Shown piece by piece: positions 12,700-24,507 of a stretch of 64,000 bases of DNA (position 1 is its first letter; every line of letters begins with the position of its first letter). Both the position numbers and the translations under genes were made by a program. This DNA is from Tridacna crocea (taxonomy: Eukaryota > Mollusca > Bivalvia > Cardiida > Cardiidae): the NCBI GenBank assembly GCA_943736015.1, contig OX031061.1, positions 56,550,192 to 56,614,191 on the forward strand, in the 5' to 3' direction. Under the pieces are notes generated by a model that saw nothing but the letters and a program-made list of their open reading frames with translations, made no database searches and was not told where the DNA came from.

Positions 12700-13800
12700 A
12701 CAGTTTCCTCAAACAAGATGGCCATGATGACCCTGTATCGCTCATCTGAGTCAATAGGCGAAAATTTTCTCCAGATTCAATTTCTGACCAGTTGTCAGAT
12801 CAATTGAGCGCCTACAGCGTCCACATTCTCACCAAATTTTAGTTAATTTGAGCGATAAATGTGGCATCCAATGTGCCCACATGATATTTCTTTAATTTGA
12901 CCTAATGACCTAGTTTATGACCTAATTTTAAACTCACTGAACTCGTTGTGCTCAGGAAAGCTAACAAACTTAAAACAGGTGTACTACATACCAAATATCA
13001 AACATCTACACTTTCCGGTCTCAGAAAAAAATAATTTAAAAGTTTTCCTCCTTGTCCTTTGTTCTAACTTGTGACCCCCGGGGCAAGGCCAGGGGCATCA
13101 TATGAACAAACGTGGTAGAGGTCGACCAGGAGATGTTACTTACCGAATATCAAAGCTCTAAGCCTTCCACTTTTAGAGAAGAAGAATTCTAAAGTTTTCC
13201 TTTTCTTGTTTCTATGTTCTTACTTGTGGCTCTCGGGGCAGGACTAGTTTTGACCCCAGGATGCATCATATGAACAATCTTGGTAGAGGTCTACTAGGAG
13301 ATGCTACATTCCAAATATCAAAGCTCTACGCCTTTTAGTTTTAGAGAGGAAGAATTTTGAAGGTTTCCTTCTTTGTTCCTATGTTCTAACTTGTGACCCT
13401 CGGGGCAGGGCCAGTTTTGACCCCCAGGGGCATCAAATGAGCAAACTTGGTACAGGTCCACCATAGGAGATGCTTAATACCAAATATCAAAGCTTTATGC
13501 TTACCAGAAAAGAAGAATGTTACACTTTTACGTCTTTGTTCCTATGTTTCTAACTTGTGACCCCCAGGGCGGGACCACTTTTGAACCCAGGGGCACCAAA
13601 TGAACAAACTTGGTGCAGATCCACCACAGGAGATGCTTCATACCAAATATCAAAGCTCTATGCTTACCAAAAAAGAAAGATTTTACAGTTTTCCTTCTTT
13701 GTTCCTATGTTTCGAACTTGTGACCCCTGGGGCGGGGCCAGTTTTGACCCCAGGGGGCATCAAATGAACAAACTTGGTAGAGCAGATGAGATGAAACGCT
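12700..13800 (+). repeat. Repeat with five tandem units of about 163 bp
   Basis: It opens with GCCATGATGACCCTGTATCG, the reverse of the end of family J. CTTGTGACCCCCGGGGC-like blocks recur at about 13071, 13226, 13393, 13557 and 13720. Each is followed by TTTGACCCCAGGGGCATC-like and CCAAATATCAAAGCTCTA phrases. Confidence 0.8.
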
Positions 13801-13870
13801 ACTTAATTAGATGTAAATAACCAGACAAGGCACCATCATTATAACTATTATAACTTTGGCTTCATACAAT

Positions 13871-14097
13871 TTAACCCTTTCCCAAACGACAAATTTTGGA
13901 CTCTTCCAAACTGAAAGAGTTTGCAAACAAAAATTTAAGATTTTGAGAAAATGGCAGGAAGTTCTCAAAAAGGGCAGAAAACACTGTGGGAAAAGGAGAA
14001 ATTGCTCGTTACGAGCAATTTCTCCTTTTCCCACAGTGTTTTCAAAAGACTTTTACTGCAGACACGTAAAAACCAGGGCTTGTTTGGGAAAGGGTTG
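13871..14097. mobile_element. Family A MITE, CTCGTTACGAG-core variant
   Basis: TTAACCCTTTCCCAAACGAC ... GTTTGGGAAAGGGTTGA. The core is near 13979-14043 with ACACTGTGGG / CCCACAGTGT arms. Confidence 0.9.
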
Positions 14098-14201
14098 ATT
14101 TATATATAACTATCTACTTGATCTGCAGGCAGGAAATTTACAAAGAGCAAATGATTTGGCTCTAAGAAGTCAGCCTGCGCGGACTGAGCAGACTGCATCA
14201 T

Positions 14202-14546
14202 CTCCCGCTAGATGGCATTCTATAAATACTTATCTATCTTATTTGGGCATCCTGGGTACAGAACCGAACCACTTTCCTACGCGACAACCGTTACTTTGAA
14301 TTTCAAACTAAAATAAACGTTTACTCAATAAAACGCTACCTTGTGCAATTCACTCGGCTATGATCAGCAGTTTAGAGAAATCTGGAGCTAAAGCAGGTCT
14401 CATTTCTTCTCAAACGTATTGATAAGCTTTTTTCTACATTGCTACTTTATAGAGCGTAATATTACTTTCTGCCCGCTTTCGGGGCTAGTGATGCGTCATA
14501 TAAGACAGGTCGAATCTTCGAAGAATATGACATGCGCAGATCAACG
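14202..14546 (+). mobile_element. Family K element
   Basis: Starts at TCTCCCGCTAGATGGCATTC and ends near TCTTCGAAGAATATGACATG. Homologous copies are at 29372, 37963 and 51540. Confidence 0.8.
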
Positions 14547-14606
14547 AGCAGACTGATATTTTTCAATACTTTTTGCAGATACATTAAGTACCCTTCTAAC
14601 AGTATT

Positions 14607-14776
14607 TTCGCCTCTCTCTCCTCTGCTGAAGCATGTGAGAAAAGTAGTCGGTGGCTTTGGAAAGAAAGTAATGTTAGTACTGGTCTGAGAAAGCCAGGAA
14701 ACACATGTGCGTCACCGACCGCCATGATATGACCTTAGCTGTTAAAGTGGCGTTAAAACCCAATACGACCAACCAA
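14607..14776 (+). mobile_element. tRNA-derived SINE, 5'-truncated
   Basis: Contains CTGCTGAAGCATGTGAGAAA, CACCGACCGCCATGATATGA and GTTAAAGTGGCGTTAAAACC, ending in GACCAACCAA. It lacks the tRNA-like head seen at 59633. Confidence 0.75.
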
Positions 14777-15037
14777 TCTCACAGAGCATCGCATAATCAT
14801 TAAAGTTTTTTTTAAGGTTAGATAAAGATCACGATCTTTGAAAATTTATGCCACTGTTACTCATCACAGATAACATTAAGACATAATATACGACGTGATT
14901 GTTTTAATGTAATCAGTTATTAACATCAATTAAAATTGCAATCCTGAAGACATCAAACAATGTTACTGGCTTGTGACCTAACGCACGATTCTTGTTTAAG
15001 AATTACGCTGTTCGGTATATGAATGTTATATATGTGT

Positions 15038-15593
15038 TTTAAAGGTGGGTATTTAGAATTTTCACATCACACCAAATTAAAAAATATATATGTCTATGAA
15101 ATTTATATGAAAAAAACAATACAAATCATCAGTAATTAAGAATCATACAATTACACAAAAATATCTTTTTGGGTGGTATTCCCTTAAAAGGCTACGTAGC
15201 CTCTTAAGCTATTTTTAGATTTCCCGCCAAAATCAAAAAAGCGTTGTGGGAATGTTAAGTGACTTGCATGTGACTAATGACTATTAAATTCCATAGCATA
15301 GCAAACATGTAATTATTTTCCATAATGTCTAGAACTTCGGGCGCTGTGTTTGAAGCATCGTCTGTATATTTCCGGTATGTAAATGAGCGAGTTGCTCATG
15401 TAAAAATAGACCGAGTTTCCCTTCAGTGTCGACCTGGGCTGTAGTAAATCTCTCATTTATTTAGTTGTCGGATGGTTTTCGACTACTGGGGTTTTACGAA
15501 TGAAAATTACAAGGCTTTGGGAGTATAAGGATGATTTTTTGTATTTTTGTAAAATTTTCGTCCCAGTATCTGAAGGACCACCTTTAACCCTTA
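15038..15593 (+). mobile_element. Family L element
   Basis: Ends TTTAAAGGTGGGTATTTAG and AAGGACCACCTTTAA, so the termini are inverted (TTTAAAGGTGG). An inverted homologue of similar length is at 35994-36545. Confidence 0.75.
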
Positions 15594-16346
15594 TTCTGCT
15601 AAACAAAATAAATGAAGCTTTCAAGTCGACCTTATTCGAGCAGAGTTGTCGTTCGTTACCCTCATCATACATCTCTGCAATGGGCGAAATGACAAGAATC
15701 TTGTCAAACCGAGGAAAAGATGTTTTGTAACGGTTTATGTGTTTCATGTGTAAAATTATAAAGTAGACAAAGGAAATATGATTCTGGATACATTATAGAT
15801 GCATTTAAGCTGATGAATTCCTATTACAGTTATTGGTGAAAAACTTGAATAATACAGTTCAACAACTTCAGCAGCAATTACATGAGCTGAAGCCATCTTA
15901 AATACGCAACACCTTTATTATGACGTCATCATGACGTCATTACTTTGACGTTTTCCCGTAATTTTTACAGCTTACAAAACTTCATGGTATCATCTTTATT
16001 TTGATGTATCAAATGTCTAAACGTGGATCATGATTATATTCTAAGAACCATTTGTAGTAGTATCAAATATAAGGAGACACCCTGTACGAGCAGCTGCTTA
16101 TAACAAGTGATTGCCTCTTAAAAACACCCTTATATTGTTCTTCTGTACAGCTTACAGGAGCCACTATGCCTTCTTTCGAATCAACATATATATTAACGTA
16201 AAGTCGTAAAATCTGCTTGCGACAGAAGGTTAAACAACAAAAGAAAATGATTAGGCGATATAGTTTTCATTTTCTTTTCCATATAAACAACCCTAGACAG
16301 TGAAAAATACTCACAGTTTAAGCAAAACCATAAAATGATACAGAAT
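15594..16346. other. Intergenic, no gene recognised
   Basis: A family C start (TTATTCTGCTAAACAAAATA) adjoins the L element. Further on, GACGTCATCATGACGTCATT (15921-15940) is a CRE-like palindromic site, but no promoter or gene context supports it. Confidence 0.3.
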
Positions 16347-16700
16347 TTATTTCATCAGCTTGTGGTTAATATGGGGAAATATTTGCCGAAAAAATGAAAG
16401 GTATGCAAAAATAACGAGTGCCATAAGGAATGAGTTATTTTCGCGGACCTTTCCCTTTTGAGGCAAATATTTCCCCATATTAACCACAAGCTGATGAAAT
16501 AAATTATACATTTCCTCTGATTATTTTGTCAACGAATTCCACTTTTAAAACTAGTGATCTCAAATAGAACAAAACAGTAGTTCCAGATTTCGGCAGGAGG
16601 AACATAATCACTGTGACGGGGATATAATCCCCCCCAGCTTAAATTACAACATTTCTTTACCCATAACATTTCTAAAAATAGACACATGAAATATAATATT
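16343..16700 (-). mobile_element. Family H element
   Basis: Arms TTTATTTCATCAGCTTGTGG and CCACAAGCTGATGAAATAAA at 16348-16504, followed by the H flank ending ACACATGAAATATAATATTT. Confidence 0.8.
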
Positions 16701-17322
16701 TTAATATGAATGTTAACCCATAAGTTACCAGAATCTATCCTTATAACAATTTTTCATTTTGCTACGGATGATATCATCACTACTAGTGAACATATCACTG
16801 CTGCAGTGGCGATATCAATAGTTGCCGTAGCGACATTTTTGCGTAAACCAAAAAGAATGAATAACAATTTCATAAATTTTGTCAGATGCTATATGGATAT
16901 GCCTAATGCAGCTGTGTATTGGGGATGAATTTATTTTTTTTTTTTCCAAAATCCGAATCTATTTCTGTGCTTGATTTATTGTCTTAAAAGCAACGAGAAT
17001 AATCAAGTCGTACATGAGTGTTTTATAAGCCATCTGTCACTTAAATGGGTTGCTTGCAAGTTTAAAAAAAATGACTTTAAGAACTTTTTTTAGAGAGGCA
17101 ATGGGATTTGTAAAGGTGACAAATATGTTAAAGGGCTGAACTGTTGAAATAAAGCTGTTTTAGTCTTTAGACCCATTGATAAGATCATGTCGACACGGGT
17201 CTTGCAATTCTCAACCCTTTCATCACCAGGGCAAAACAGGTGCTTTTTCGGATTGATTGTACAGAACGTGCGGCCTGGTCTTGGTTCTATACCTTTTGTT
17301 TTTATTTGTCAAGCCTATATGG
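16701..17322. other. No feature seen
   Basis: A 72-codon open frame (16710-16928) has no domain, signal or splice support. Confidence 0.3.
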
Positions 17323-17566
17323 CTTACAACAAGCGAAAAGGGACATTCGGACATTTGCGTAAAGTGTCCGCGCAGGCTAATCCGAGACGGCACTTTACGA
17401 CCGCAGTAGATTTTTTTGCCACAGCTGACCTGTGCTAAACAGAAAATTACATAAAAACGGAGTGGTGTTTCAGATTAGCCTGCACAGTCCGCGCAGGCTG
17501 ATCCGAGACGACACTTTACGCAATTGTCCGAGTGCCCCTTTTCGCTTGTTGAAGGCCATATAAATA
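17323..17566. mobile_element. Family D palindromic MITE
   Basis: GGCTTACAACAAGCGAAAAG ... CCCCTTTTCGCTTGTTGAAG. The left inner hairpin has lost half its stem. A short duplication of the right end (TTTTGCTTGTTGAGGGCC) follows to 17620. Confidence 0.8.
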
Positions 17567-17756
17567 GAAAAAAATGGCCCTTTTTGCTTGTTGAGGGCCA
17601 TATAAATAGAAAAAAAAACCAAAATCTGAATGTCATTGAATTTATTTTCAGCAGTCAAGACTGACTTTGTTTCGAGATTTCGCAATGAACCAATAAAGCC
17701 TTTATCACCAATAAAGCCTTTATCATATACTAGTAAAGGGACATATATAGATCTAT

Positions 17757-18133
17757 ATATTATATTTCATGTGTTTATTTTTAGAAATGTTATGGGTAAA
17801 GAAATGTCGTAATTTAAGCTAGGGGAAATTATATCCCTGTCACAGTGAATATTTTCCTCCTGCCGAAAATCTGGAACTACTTTTCGGCTGTCCGGTTAAT
17901 TGACTTGAGATCACTAGTTTTCAAAGTGGCATTCGTTGACAAAATAAGCAGAGGAAATATGATATATAATTTATTTCATCAGCTTGTGGTTAATATGGGG
18001 AAATATTTGGCTCTAAAGGGAAAGGTTCGCGAAAATAACTCATGCCTTACGGCACACGTTATTTTAGCATACCTTTCCCCTTTTCGGCAAATATTTTCCC
18101 ATATTAACCACAATTTGATGAAATAAACTCTAT
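17757..18133 (+). mobile_element. Family H element (opposite orientation)
   Basis: The H flank leads (ATGTTATGGGTAAAGAAATG), then the palindrome with arms TTTATTTCATCAGCTTGTGG / ACCACAATTTGATGAAATAA. Confidence 0.8.
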
Positions 18134-18296
18134 ATAAATCATGTTTATGAAAATATTCATTTATTTAAAATATCCAGACAATTGGGCTCAGAATTTTCTT
18201 TAGAAAAATACGAAGGTACAGAGCTCGGATAAGAAAGTGCATCGTGAGCAATTGAAGGTTGATCGTGACTTTTCTGCTGTATACTTTATCTCTGTA

Positions 18297-18727
18297 CCAC
18301 ACAATCCCGAATTTTATCGTTCCTAAAGAGAAGACTTTTAAAAAAAAACATTGCAGATAGTCAAAAATGCTGTTAACAAGCACTTTTTTCCTTTTTCGAT
18401 GATGTTATCTACCCCTATCAGTGACAGAAATCATCATTTTTAGCAACATCTGCTTTGTCGTCTGCAGATGCTTTAACCCTTATTCTGCTAAATAACTGAA
18501 ATAAAAATTTCAATTCGATAGTAAAAACCCAAAAAATGTTATTCAAAGGTATGTTTCCGGAAAAAAATATCTTCAGATCGGACAGCGCAGATCCAAGATC
18601 AGACTGCACGTTCTGTGCAGTTTGATCTTGATCTACGCTGTCCGCAAAAGGTCAGTGAGTCGCGATAAGAAGCCAAATGCTTTAAATTTGATCCAATCCA
18701 AAATTTTGTCCTTTGGTAAAGAGTGAA
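18297..18727. mobile_element. Family A MITE split by a family C insertion
   Basis: The left part starts ACCACACAATCCCGAATTTT. The right part resumes with AAATTTGATCCAATCCAAAA and ends TTTGGTAAAGAGTGAA. The C element lies between. Confidence 0.75.
18477..18676 (+). mobile_element. Family C MITE with 9 bp flanking repeat
   Basis: Begins CCCTTATTCTGCTAAATAAC, with the core palindrome GATCAGACTGCACGTTCTGT / CAGTTTGATCTTGATCTACG. ATGCTTTAA occurs on both sides (18468-18476 and 18677-18685), consistent with a target-site duplication. Confidence 0.8.
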
Positions 18728-19354
18728 CCTGTATTTAAAAGTTCAATCTTTCAGCTACTTATTAAATAAAATAATATTTCCAGCCAATAATAAAACCTAG
18801 AATAATGCACTTTCAAATTTCCTTACCCCAGGGAATAGCATTACCGTATCGAATAGTGTAGATTCTATTTCAGACTGCAAGTTTGTGAATCTACGCTGTC
18901 CACAGCAGAACCTTTAGTCAAGTGTTAAGCGTTCAGTTTATCTGATCTTGTCGTTTGTATCTTTTTTTCTTAATAAGGGTCATAGATTTTTCTTATCTGT
19001 TGCCCCTGGCTTTAAAACTATCTTGCACGTGTGAACTGCGCTTTGTTGTCCAAAAAAGGGCCATAGAAGCTTTAATCATTTGTGTAATGGGGACACGCGA
19101 TATCACAATAAAAACGTTTTAAGTGTTTGTTTTTTGCCTTTACCAGATGGGCTATAAACCATTCACTCTTACAGGCCAAATAATGGCCAAAAACTAACAC
19201 AGGTTTTAAGATTCATTTCACACCACTTAAAAGTGCGGAAAATGCTGTGAAGATGACAATGGGAAATTTTGGTCTTTCAGTGTCCTCAATTCGTGAGACC
19301 ATAATTTCGCTGAATACATTTTTAAATGGTAACACTTTGCAGTATTAAAAAGAA
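18728..19354. other. Intergenic with a small family C-like hairpin near 18858
   Basis: AGTGTAGATTCTATTTCAGA ... GTGAATCTACGCTGTCC. No gene is seen. Confidence 0.35.
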
Positions 19355-19796
19355 AAACGTTGTTCAGGCGGCAGGGGACTTGGAAACTTGTTCATGGCTG
19401 TGGCAGATTATGTCACCACCTCTTGAACAATTTTACTCGTACGGTCAGGTGACAGGGGACTTGGAAACTTGCTCGATAAGCGAAATATCTCTGTTATATA
19501 ATCTCACGAATCGAATATGCCCCAATTTATTGAAAACTGACGTCACTGGAAAATTACGTCGCTAAAATGTGCTGTTTGGTGCATAATCGTGCAATCTGGT
19601 GATCGATTGACGCCGCCATTTTGGATGTTGTGTTGCAAGTGTAGTGATGTTTACGGGGCACTCAAAAGGGAAACTGGCTTTACTTTGTTTTTGCCAGGGT
19701 ACATGATGTATAATTTCCCAGCATGTTAACCAATCAGATCGCGAAGAATTTCTTTGCAGTATAATAAGTTTCCAAGTCTCCTGCCACCTGAACGTA
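19355..19796 (+). mobile_element. Family F composite, F2 between F1 arms
   Basis: An F1 arm (GGCAGGGGACTTGGAAACTT, present twice), then a shortened F2 (through CTTTGCAGTATAATAA at 19754-19769), then the mirror F1 arm TTTCCAAGTCTCCTGCCACC. Confidence 0.7.
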
Positions 19797-19919
19797 AAAC
19801 TAACACAGTACTGCTTCAGGGTGAAATTTATGGTCAAACGCATACTAGCACGAACAAAGGAAAAAGCTGGGTTGGTTTTTTTTTTACGTTTTTAAAGAAA
19901 TTGGCTGTGTCTGCATATA

Positions 19920-20107
19920 GTTCAACCGCACCACACAATGAAGAGTTAATAACGCCGAGGAAGAAGGCTTTTGAAAAAGAACATCGTAAGAAAAGAGAAA
20001 TTGCTGATTATTAGTATTCTCTCCTTTTCTGACAATGTTTTCTTCTCTCAAATAAAGTGAGTGTGTGAGCTCCATTTAAATTGTGGTCTTGCACTCGGTA
20101 AAGAGTA
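19920..20107. mobile_element. Family A MITE, decayed
   Basis: GAAGGCTTTTGAAAAAGAAC ... CTCGGTAAAGAGTAAA. The core has changed to AGAAATTGCTGATTATTAG. Confidence 0.65.
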
Positions 20108-20248
20108 AATATTTCATCGCAGATGTAGACCATCTGCTCCAAAGATGAAAGACAAAACAATGATGCAGAAGAAAGAAAAGAAGCATTCTTGTCCAACACC
20201 TGTGTGGTCTTCTGTTAAAAAAAAATCAAGTAAACTGCGACTAATTCA

Positions 20249-21279
20249 TTTAACTCTTTACCAAACGACAAATTTATAGACTGGTCTAAATTGAAATCAT
20301 TTGCAGACGACAAAATAAATGTGACTGTAAAATCGAATTTCAATTTGGGAAGGATAGAAAACATTGTGGGAAAAGGAGAAAATGCTGGTTACCAGCATTT
20401 TCTCCTTTTCCCACAATGTTTTCAAAAGGCTTCTACCTCGGGGTCGTCAAAATCCGTCATTATATGGAAAAGGGTGAAAAGACGATGTACCAGCATTTTC
20501 TCCTTTTCCCACAATGTTTTCAAAAGACTTCTACCACAGGGTCGTCAAAAGTCGCCATGGTATGGTATAGGTTTAAAAGACGATGTACCTTTTTACCAAA
20601 CACTAAACGTTTAGACAGATCCATATCGAAAATATTTGCAGACAAAAAAAAAAATATCTGACACAAAATTTGCCCTGTTGTTTATGCAAGGGTAGAAAAC
20701 ACTGTTGGAAAAAAAAAGAGAAAATACTAGTAATGAGAATTTTCTCTTTTTCCCACTATGTACAAAATTAATTTCCCCTTCGCTATGGTCGTTAAAGTCA
20801 CTATTGTTTGGTAAAGGGATAAATATACCAACAAGCCATTTTAAAAGTATTTACCAGACGACAATATTTAAGGCTTGTCCAAATCAAAAGCATTTGCAGA
20901 CGACAAAATAAAAGTGACTGAAAATTTGAAATTTGTTTTATGAAGGGTAGAAAACATTGTGGGAAAAGGAGAAAATGCTGGTTACCAGCATTTTCTCCTT
21001 TTCCCACAATGTTTTCCCAATGCTTCTTTCTCAGGGTTGTCAAAAGTAGGGATTGTGTGGTTATGGGTTAAGTCTTTAACAGACGAGAAATTTAACACTC
21101 AGCCAAATTGAAAGCATTTGCAGACGACAAAAAAGAGTTAGCTCAGATGATGCATTTTTCTTCGGAAATGTAAAAACATAGTGGGACATGGATAAAATGC
21201 TGATCACCAGTATTTTATCCATTTCCCACAATATTTCTTAAGAGCCTACACCCTCAAGTTCTTGAGGACACGAGAGTTA
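20249..21279. mobile_element. Cluster of about five family A MITEs in tandem
   Basis: Cores lie near 20393, 20490 (right half only), 20735, 20987 and 21212. Neighbouring copies abut at TTTAAC/GGTTAA junctions, so the block looks like serial insertion or unequal exchange between A copies. Confidence 0.85.
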
Positions 21280-21287
21280 AGTCCATA

Positions 21288-21548
21288 CCCCATGAAACGA
21301 TTTTGCAGGGGAGGACTAGGAAACATGCTTGAACCATATGAATTATCAAAATCTTTGATGTTTAATACAGGAAAACACGTAAAATTTTGTTGCAAATGGA
21401 AAAGAAAACTCCCCATGAAACGATTTTGCAGGGGGGGAAGGGGGGAGGGGGGACTAGGAAACATGCTTGAACCATATGAATTATCAAAATCTTTGATGTT
21501 TAATACAGGAAAACACGTAAAATTTTGTTGCAAATGGAAAAGAAAACT
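21288..21548 (+). repeat. Tandem duplication of a 123 bp unit
   Basis: CCCCATGAAACGATTTTGCA begins both units (21288 and 21411) and GGAAAAGAAAACTC ends them. The second has an extra G-rich stretch near 21429-21450. The chance frame repeats CRGGLGNMLEPYELSKSL. Confidence 0.9.
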
Positions 21549-22378
21549 CGATATGGACGATATCTTCTAAGATCACAGCGTTTTTCACCACTGTGTTGTC
21601 TGCTGCCTGACTAAATCAAAGCGCTGAGAACGCTGAAGTGGTATTTGTCAAGGAAACCCACTGTGTGGAATTAATAGTTTGAAGGAAACAGAGACATTGT
21701 TCAAATATTGGCTTAAAAGTCAACCCACTTAGCAAATGAATATCTTTTCGGTTGAAGGGAGAGTACTAATGACAAAATTTGGTTTATTTTTGTATAAGTG
21801 GTCTCTCTTTGATCATTAGGAGGAAGCAGGAGTAACGCCCCTTGACAGTGGGATGCATGACGAATAGAGAGAAAAATCCTGTTGATATATCGAACAAAAT
21901 TAAGTTTGTTCCTGAAAACTATAATTTTGAAATATCTCTAGCCTTTTACATTTATTTTCCAACATTACAATCAATTACCTCGATCTATAAATATTCATGA
22001 TCAATCAAATGGAGTAGCGCACAACCATAGGACGAACAAGCCATTGAACGAATTGGTTTTGGAACGAAAAAGCCCAGGGTCAGTAGGCAAATTTGTATCA
22101 TTGCGCCAATAAAAGGCTATGAGCGGGAGAAGCTATTTTCAATCAAAAATAAGTATCTCAACGATCGATGGCCTCGCCCGATGTATTTTAATATGCCATT
22201 TCAAATTACATATCTGAGTGCCACCGTAAAACTCATTTGCCTGAGAAAAAATAAGTTTAACTGGGTTTATTTCCTTCGGCTTTGCACAAAATAAGATACA
22301 TGGTTATCAAAATTCAATCTTGAACTCTTAGTCTTCGACAAATACCACAAAAAGTCGTATGAAGGAAGTTTTTAGTTA
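21549..22378. other. No gene or known repeat seen
   Basis: Unassigned AT-rich sequence. Confidence 0.35.
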
Positions 22379-22681
22379 ATTAACCGTCTACCAAACAATC
22401 CCCGGTTTTTACGTCCCTGAGATAGAAGCCTTTTGAAAACATTGTGGGAAAAGGAGAAAATGCTGGTAACCAGCATTTTCCCTTTTTTCAACAATGTTTT
22501 CTACCCATCATAAAAATCATAAAACAAATTTCAAATTTTAGTCACTTTTATTTTGTCGTCTGCAAATGCTTTTCTATCCTATAGGAAGCAAATTTCAATA
22601 TTTGAGTTACCTTTATTTTGTTGTCTGCAATTGCTTTCAATTAGGACCACTCTAACATTTTGCCGTTTGGTAAAGAGTTAA
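22379..22681. mobile_element. Family A MITE with duplicated right arm
   Basis: TTAACCGTCTACCAAACAAT ... GTTTGGTAAAGAGTTAA. The TTTTGTCGTCTGCAAATGCT segment occurs twice in the right half, giving 303 bp instead of about 230. Confidence 0.85.
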
Positions 22682-23130
22682 CCCTTCACCAAACAATCCG
22701 AAGTTTCAGGAACCCTTAGAAAGAAGGCAATAGTTTACCCGTATCCTGCTGAATAACTAAAATGAAATTTTCAATTCCAAATTAATAATCTAAATATTGC
22801 TGTTTCAAAGTTTATGTTTTTGTGGATAATACCTATCTATCGGACAGTGTAAATCCAATATCAAACTGCACGTTCTGTGCAGTTTGATCTTGCTCTACAT
22901 TGTCTGCAAAAGGTCAGTGAGTCGCGCTTAGCAACCTAGGGGTCAACATGAACAGGAAAAAAAAAAGCCTGGTAACCGGCGTTTTCTACTTTTGCCACCA
23001 CGTTTTCAACTCTATCTATATAGAAACAAAAAAGCAATTATCTTAGTAGCATTTGACTTATCGTCTGCAAATGCTCTCCATTTGGATTGATCTAAAATTT
23101 TGTTGTCTGCTATACAGCTAAGTGCGTTTA
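22681..23130. mobile_element. Family A MITE split by a family C element
   Basis: It starts with ACCCTTCACCAAACAATCCG and resumes at CCTGGTAACCGGCGTTTTCT. The inserted C element spans about 22736-22945. Confidence 0.7.
22736..22945 (+). mobile_element. Family C MITE nested in family A
   Basis: CCCGTATCCTGCTGAATAAC ... GCGCTTAGCAACCTAGGGGTC, with the core TCAAACTGCACGTTCTGTGC. Confidence 0.8.
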
Positions 23131-23733
23131 ATGACTGCCAATATTGTACGGATTGGTTTTGGAATTGTTACAGTCAAGTTTAACTTTTATCACAATGTTT
23201 TCAAAAGTCGTCTGCAGTTACGTCACAAATGTCATCTTTCAGGAGGGTAATTCGATAGACGAAGGAAATGTCGATGAAAGGAAGAGGTTAATTAGGTCTG
23301 AATAATCACTGCAGGTGCAACCGCAAAACCTGATAGGACTATTACAGTCTGATTGAACATTTATGTCACGTGGTTGACCCTCAGCATAATTACAGCTGCA
23401 TAACGAAGTGAACGCTTCCTGTGAAAACCAAACATTGCACAAAAATGAAAAAAAAATGTGTGTTAAAATTTTCAAATTTACTTTTTTTTTCTCTGGTTGT
23501 GAAGTCCAATATTCACAGGCCTTTTTTTTTTTTTGCAATATCTACGGAAAATGTAAACACTGGACACGCACAGAGCGTTATAGAAGATCCCAGAATCATT
23601 TGCTGAAATTATTCTCGACGTGGGTGATATTCCTGAGAAAGAAGCTATAAATTTGTAAATACCTTCTATTTAAAAGCTAGCTTTGACCATTAAACGCGGC
23701 ACTCAGAAATATAATCACAGTATACAGGTATTT
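23131..23733. other. Non-repeat stretch with one candidate minus-strand exon
   Basis: On the minus strand TTTGGTTTTCACAG is followed by a Cys-rich open frame from about 23423 down to the stop at 23239. It contains SLCSCNYAEGQ and RFCGCTCSDYSD. No partner exon or start is visible, so this is only a candidate. Confidence 0.2.
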
Positions 23734-24176
23734 TTAACCCTTTACCACACAATGACGACTATTAACGATCCTGGGAAAGAATGCTTTTGAAAACATTGTG
23801 GGAAAAGGAGAAAATGCTGGTAACCAGCATTTTCTCCTTTTCCCACAATGTTTCCTAGAAAAAGTACACCATTTGAGCAACACTGAAATTGTCGTCTGCA
23901 AATGCTGTCAATATGGCCAAGGCTAAAATTATGGCGTCTGGTAAAGGATTAACCCATTACCACACAATCCCTACTTGACGCCTCTGAGAAAGAAGCCTTT
24001 AGAAAACATTGTGGGAAAAGGAGAAAATGCTGGTAACCAGCATTTTCTCCTTTTCCCACAATGTTTTCTAACCTTCACAAAACAAATTTCAAATTTTCAG
24101 TCACTTTTATTTTTTGTCGTCTGCAAATACTTTTGATTTGGACAAGCCTAAAATATTGTCATTTGGTAATGAGTTA
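23734..24176. mobile_element. Two abutting family A MITEs
   Basis: TTAACCCTTTACCACACAAT ... GGTAAAGGATTAA, then TTAACCCATTACCACACAAT ... TTTGGTAATGAGTTAA. The two share the TTAA at 23949-23952. Both cores are perfect. Confidence 0.92.
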
Positions 24177-24177
24177 A

Positions 24178-24507
24178 AGGGGCACGTGTCTTCATAAGAC
24201 AACTTTAAAGTAACTCATTTTCAGTCCTCTACAACAGGATCTTTGATGGTCCCATATTGCTCATCTACAGTAATAAAAAAAATTGTCATATTTCTTTTAC
24301 ACAAGGGGCGGAATTAAAACAGCGTTATTTTCGAACCAACAGCACATGATAGAACCAACAGCTCATGATAAATACATTTTAGATACATTTCGCAACACTT
24401 CTGATACCCCACCCATCGAGTTTGTTGAATGTAAAATATAAAAAAAAAGTCGTTGGTCTCTAAGCTCTAGACAGTAGACCTGACGTAACTTGACCCTTGA
24501 TAGGTAG
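24178..24507. other. No gene seen
   Basis: Contains GATGGTCCCATATTGCTCAT, reminiscent of the family J end, and otherwise nothing assignable. Confidence 0.3.

Noticed and set aside
15921-15940. CRE-like GACGTCATCATGACGTCATT promoter site
   Set aside because: No gene, start or conserved context is nearby; a chance or repeat-derived palindrome is as likely.
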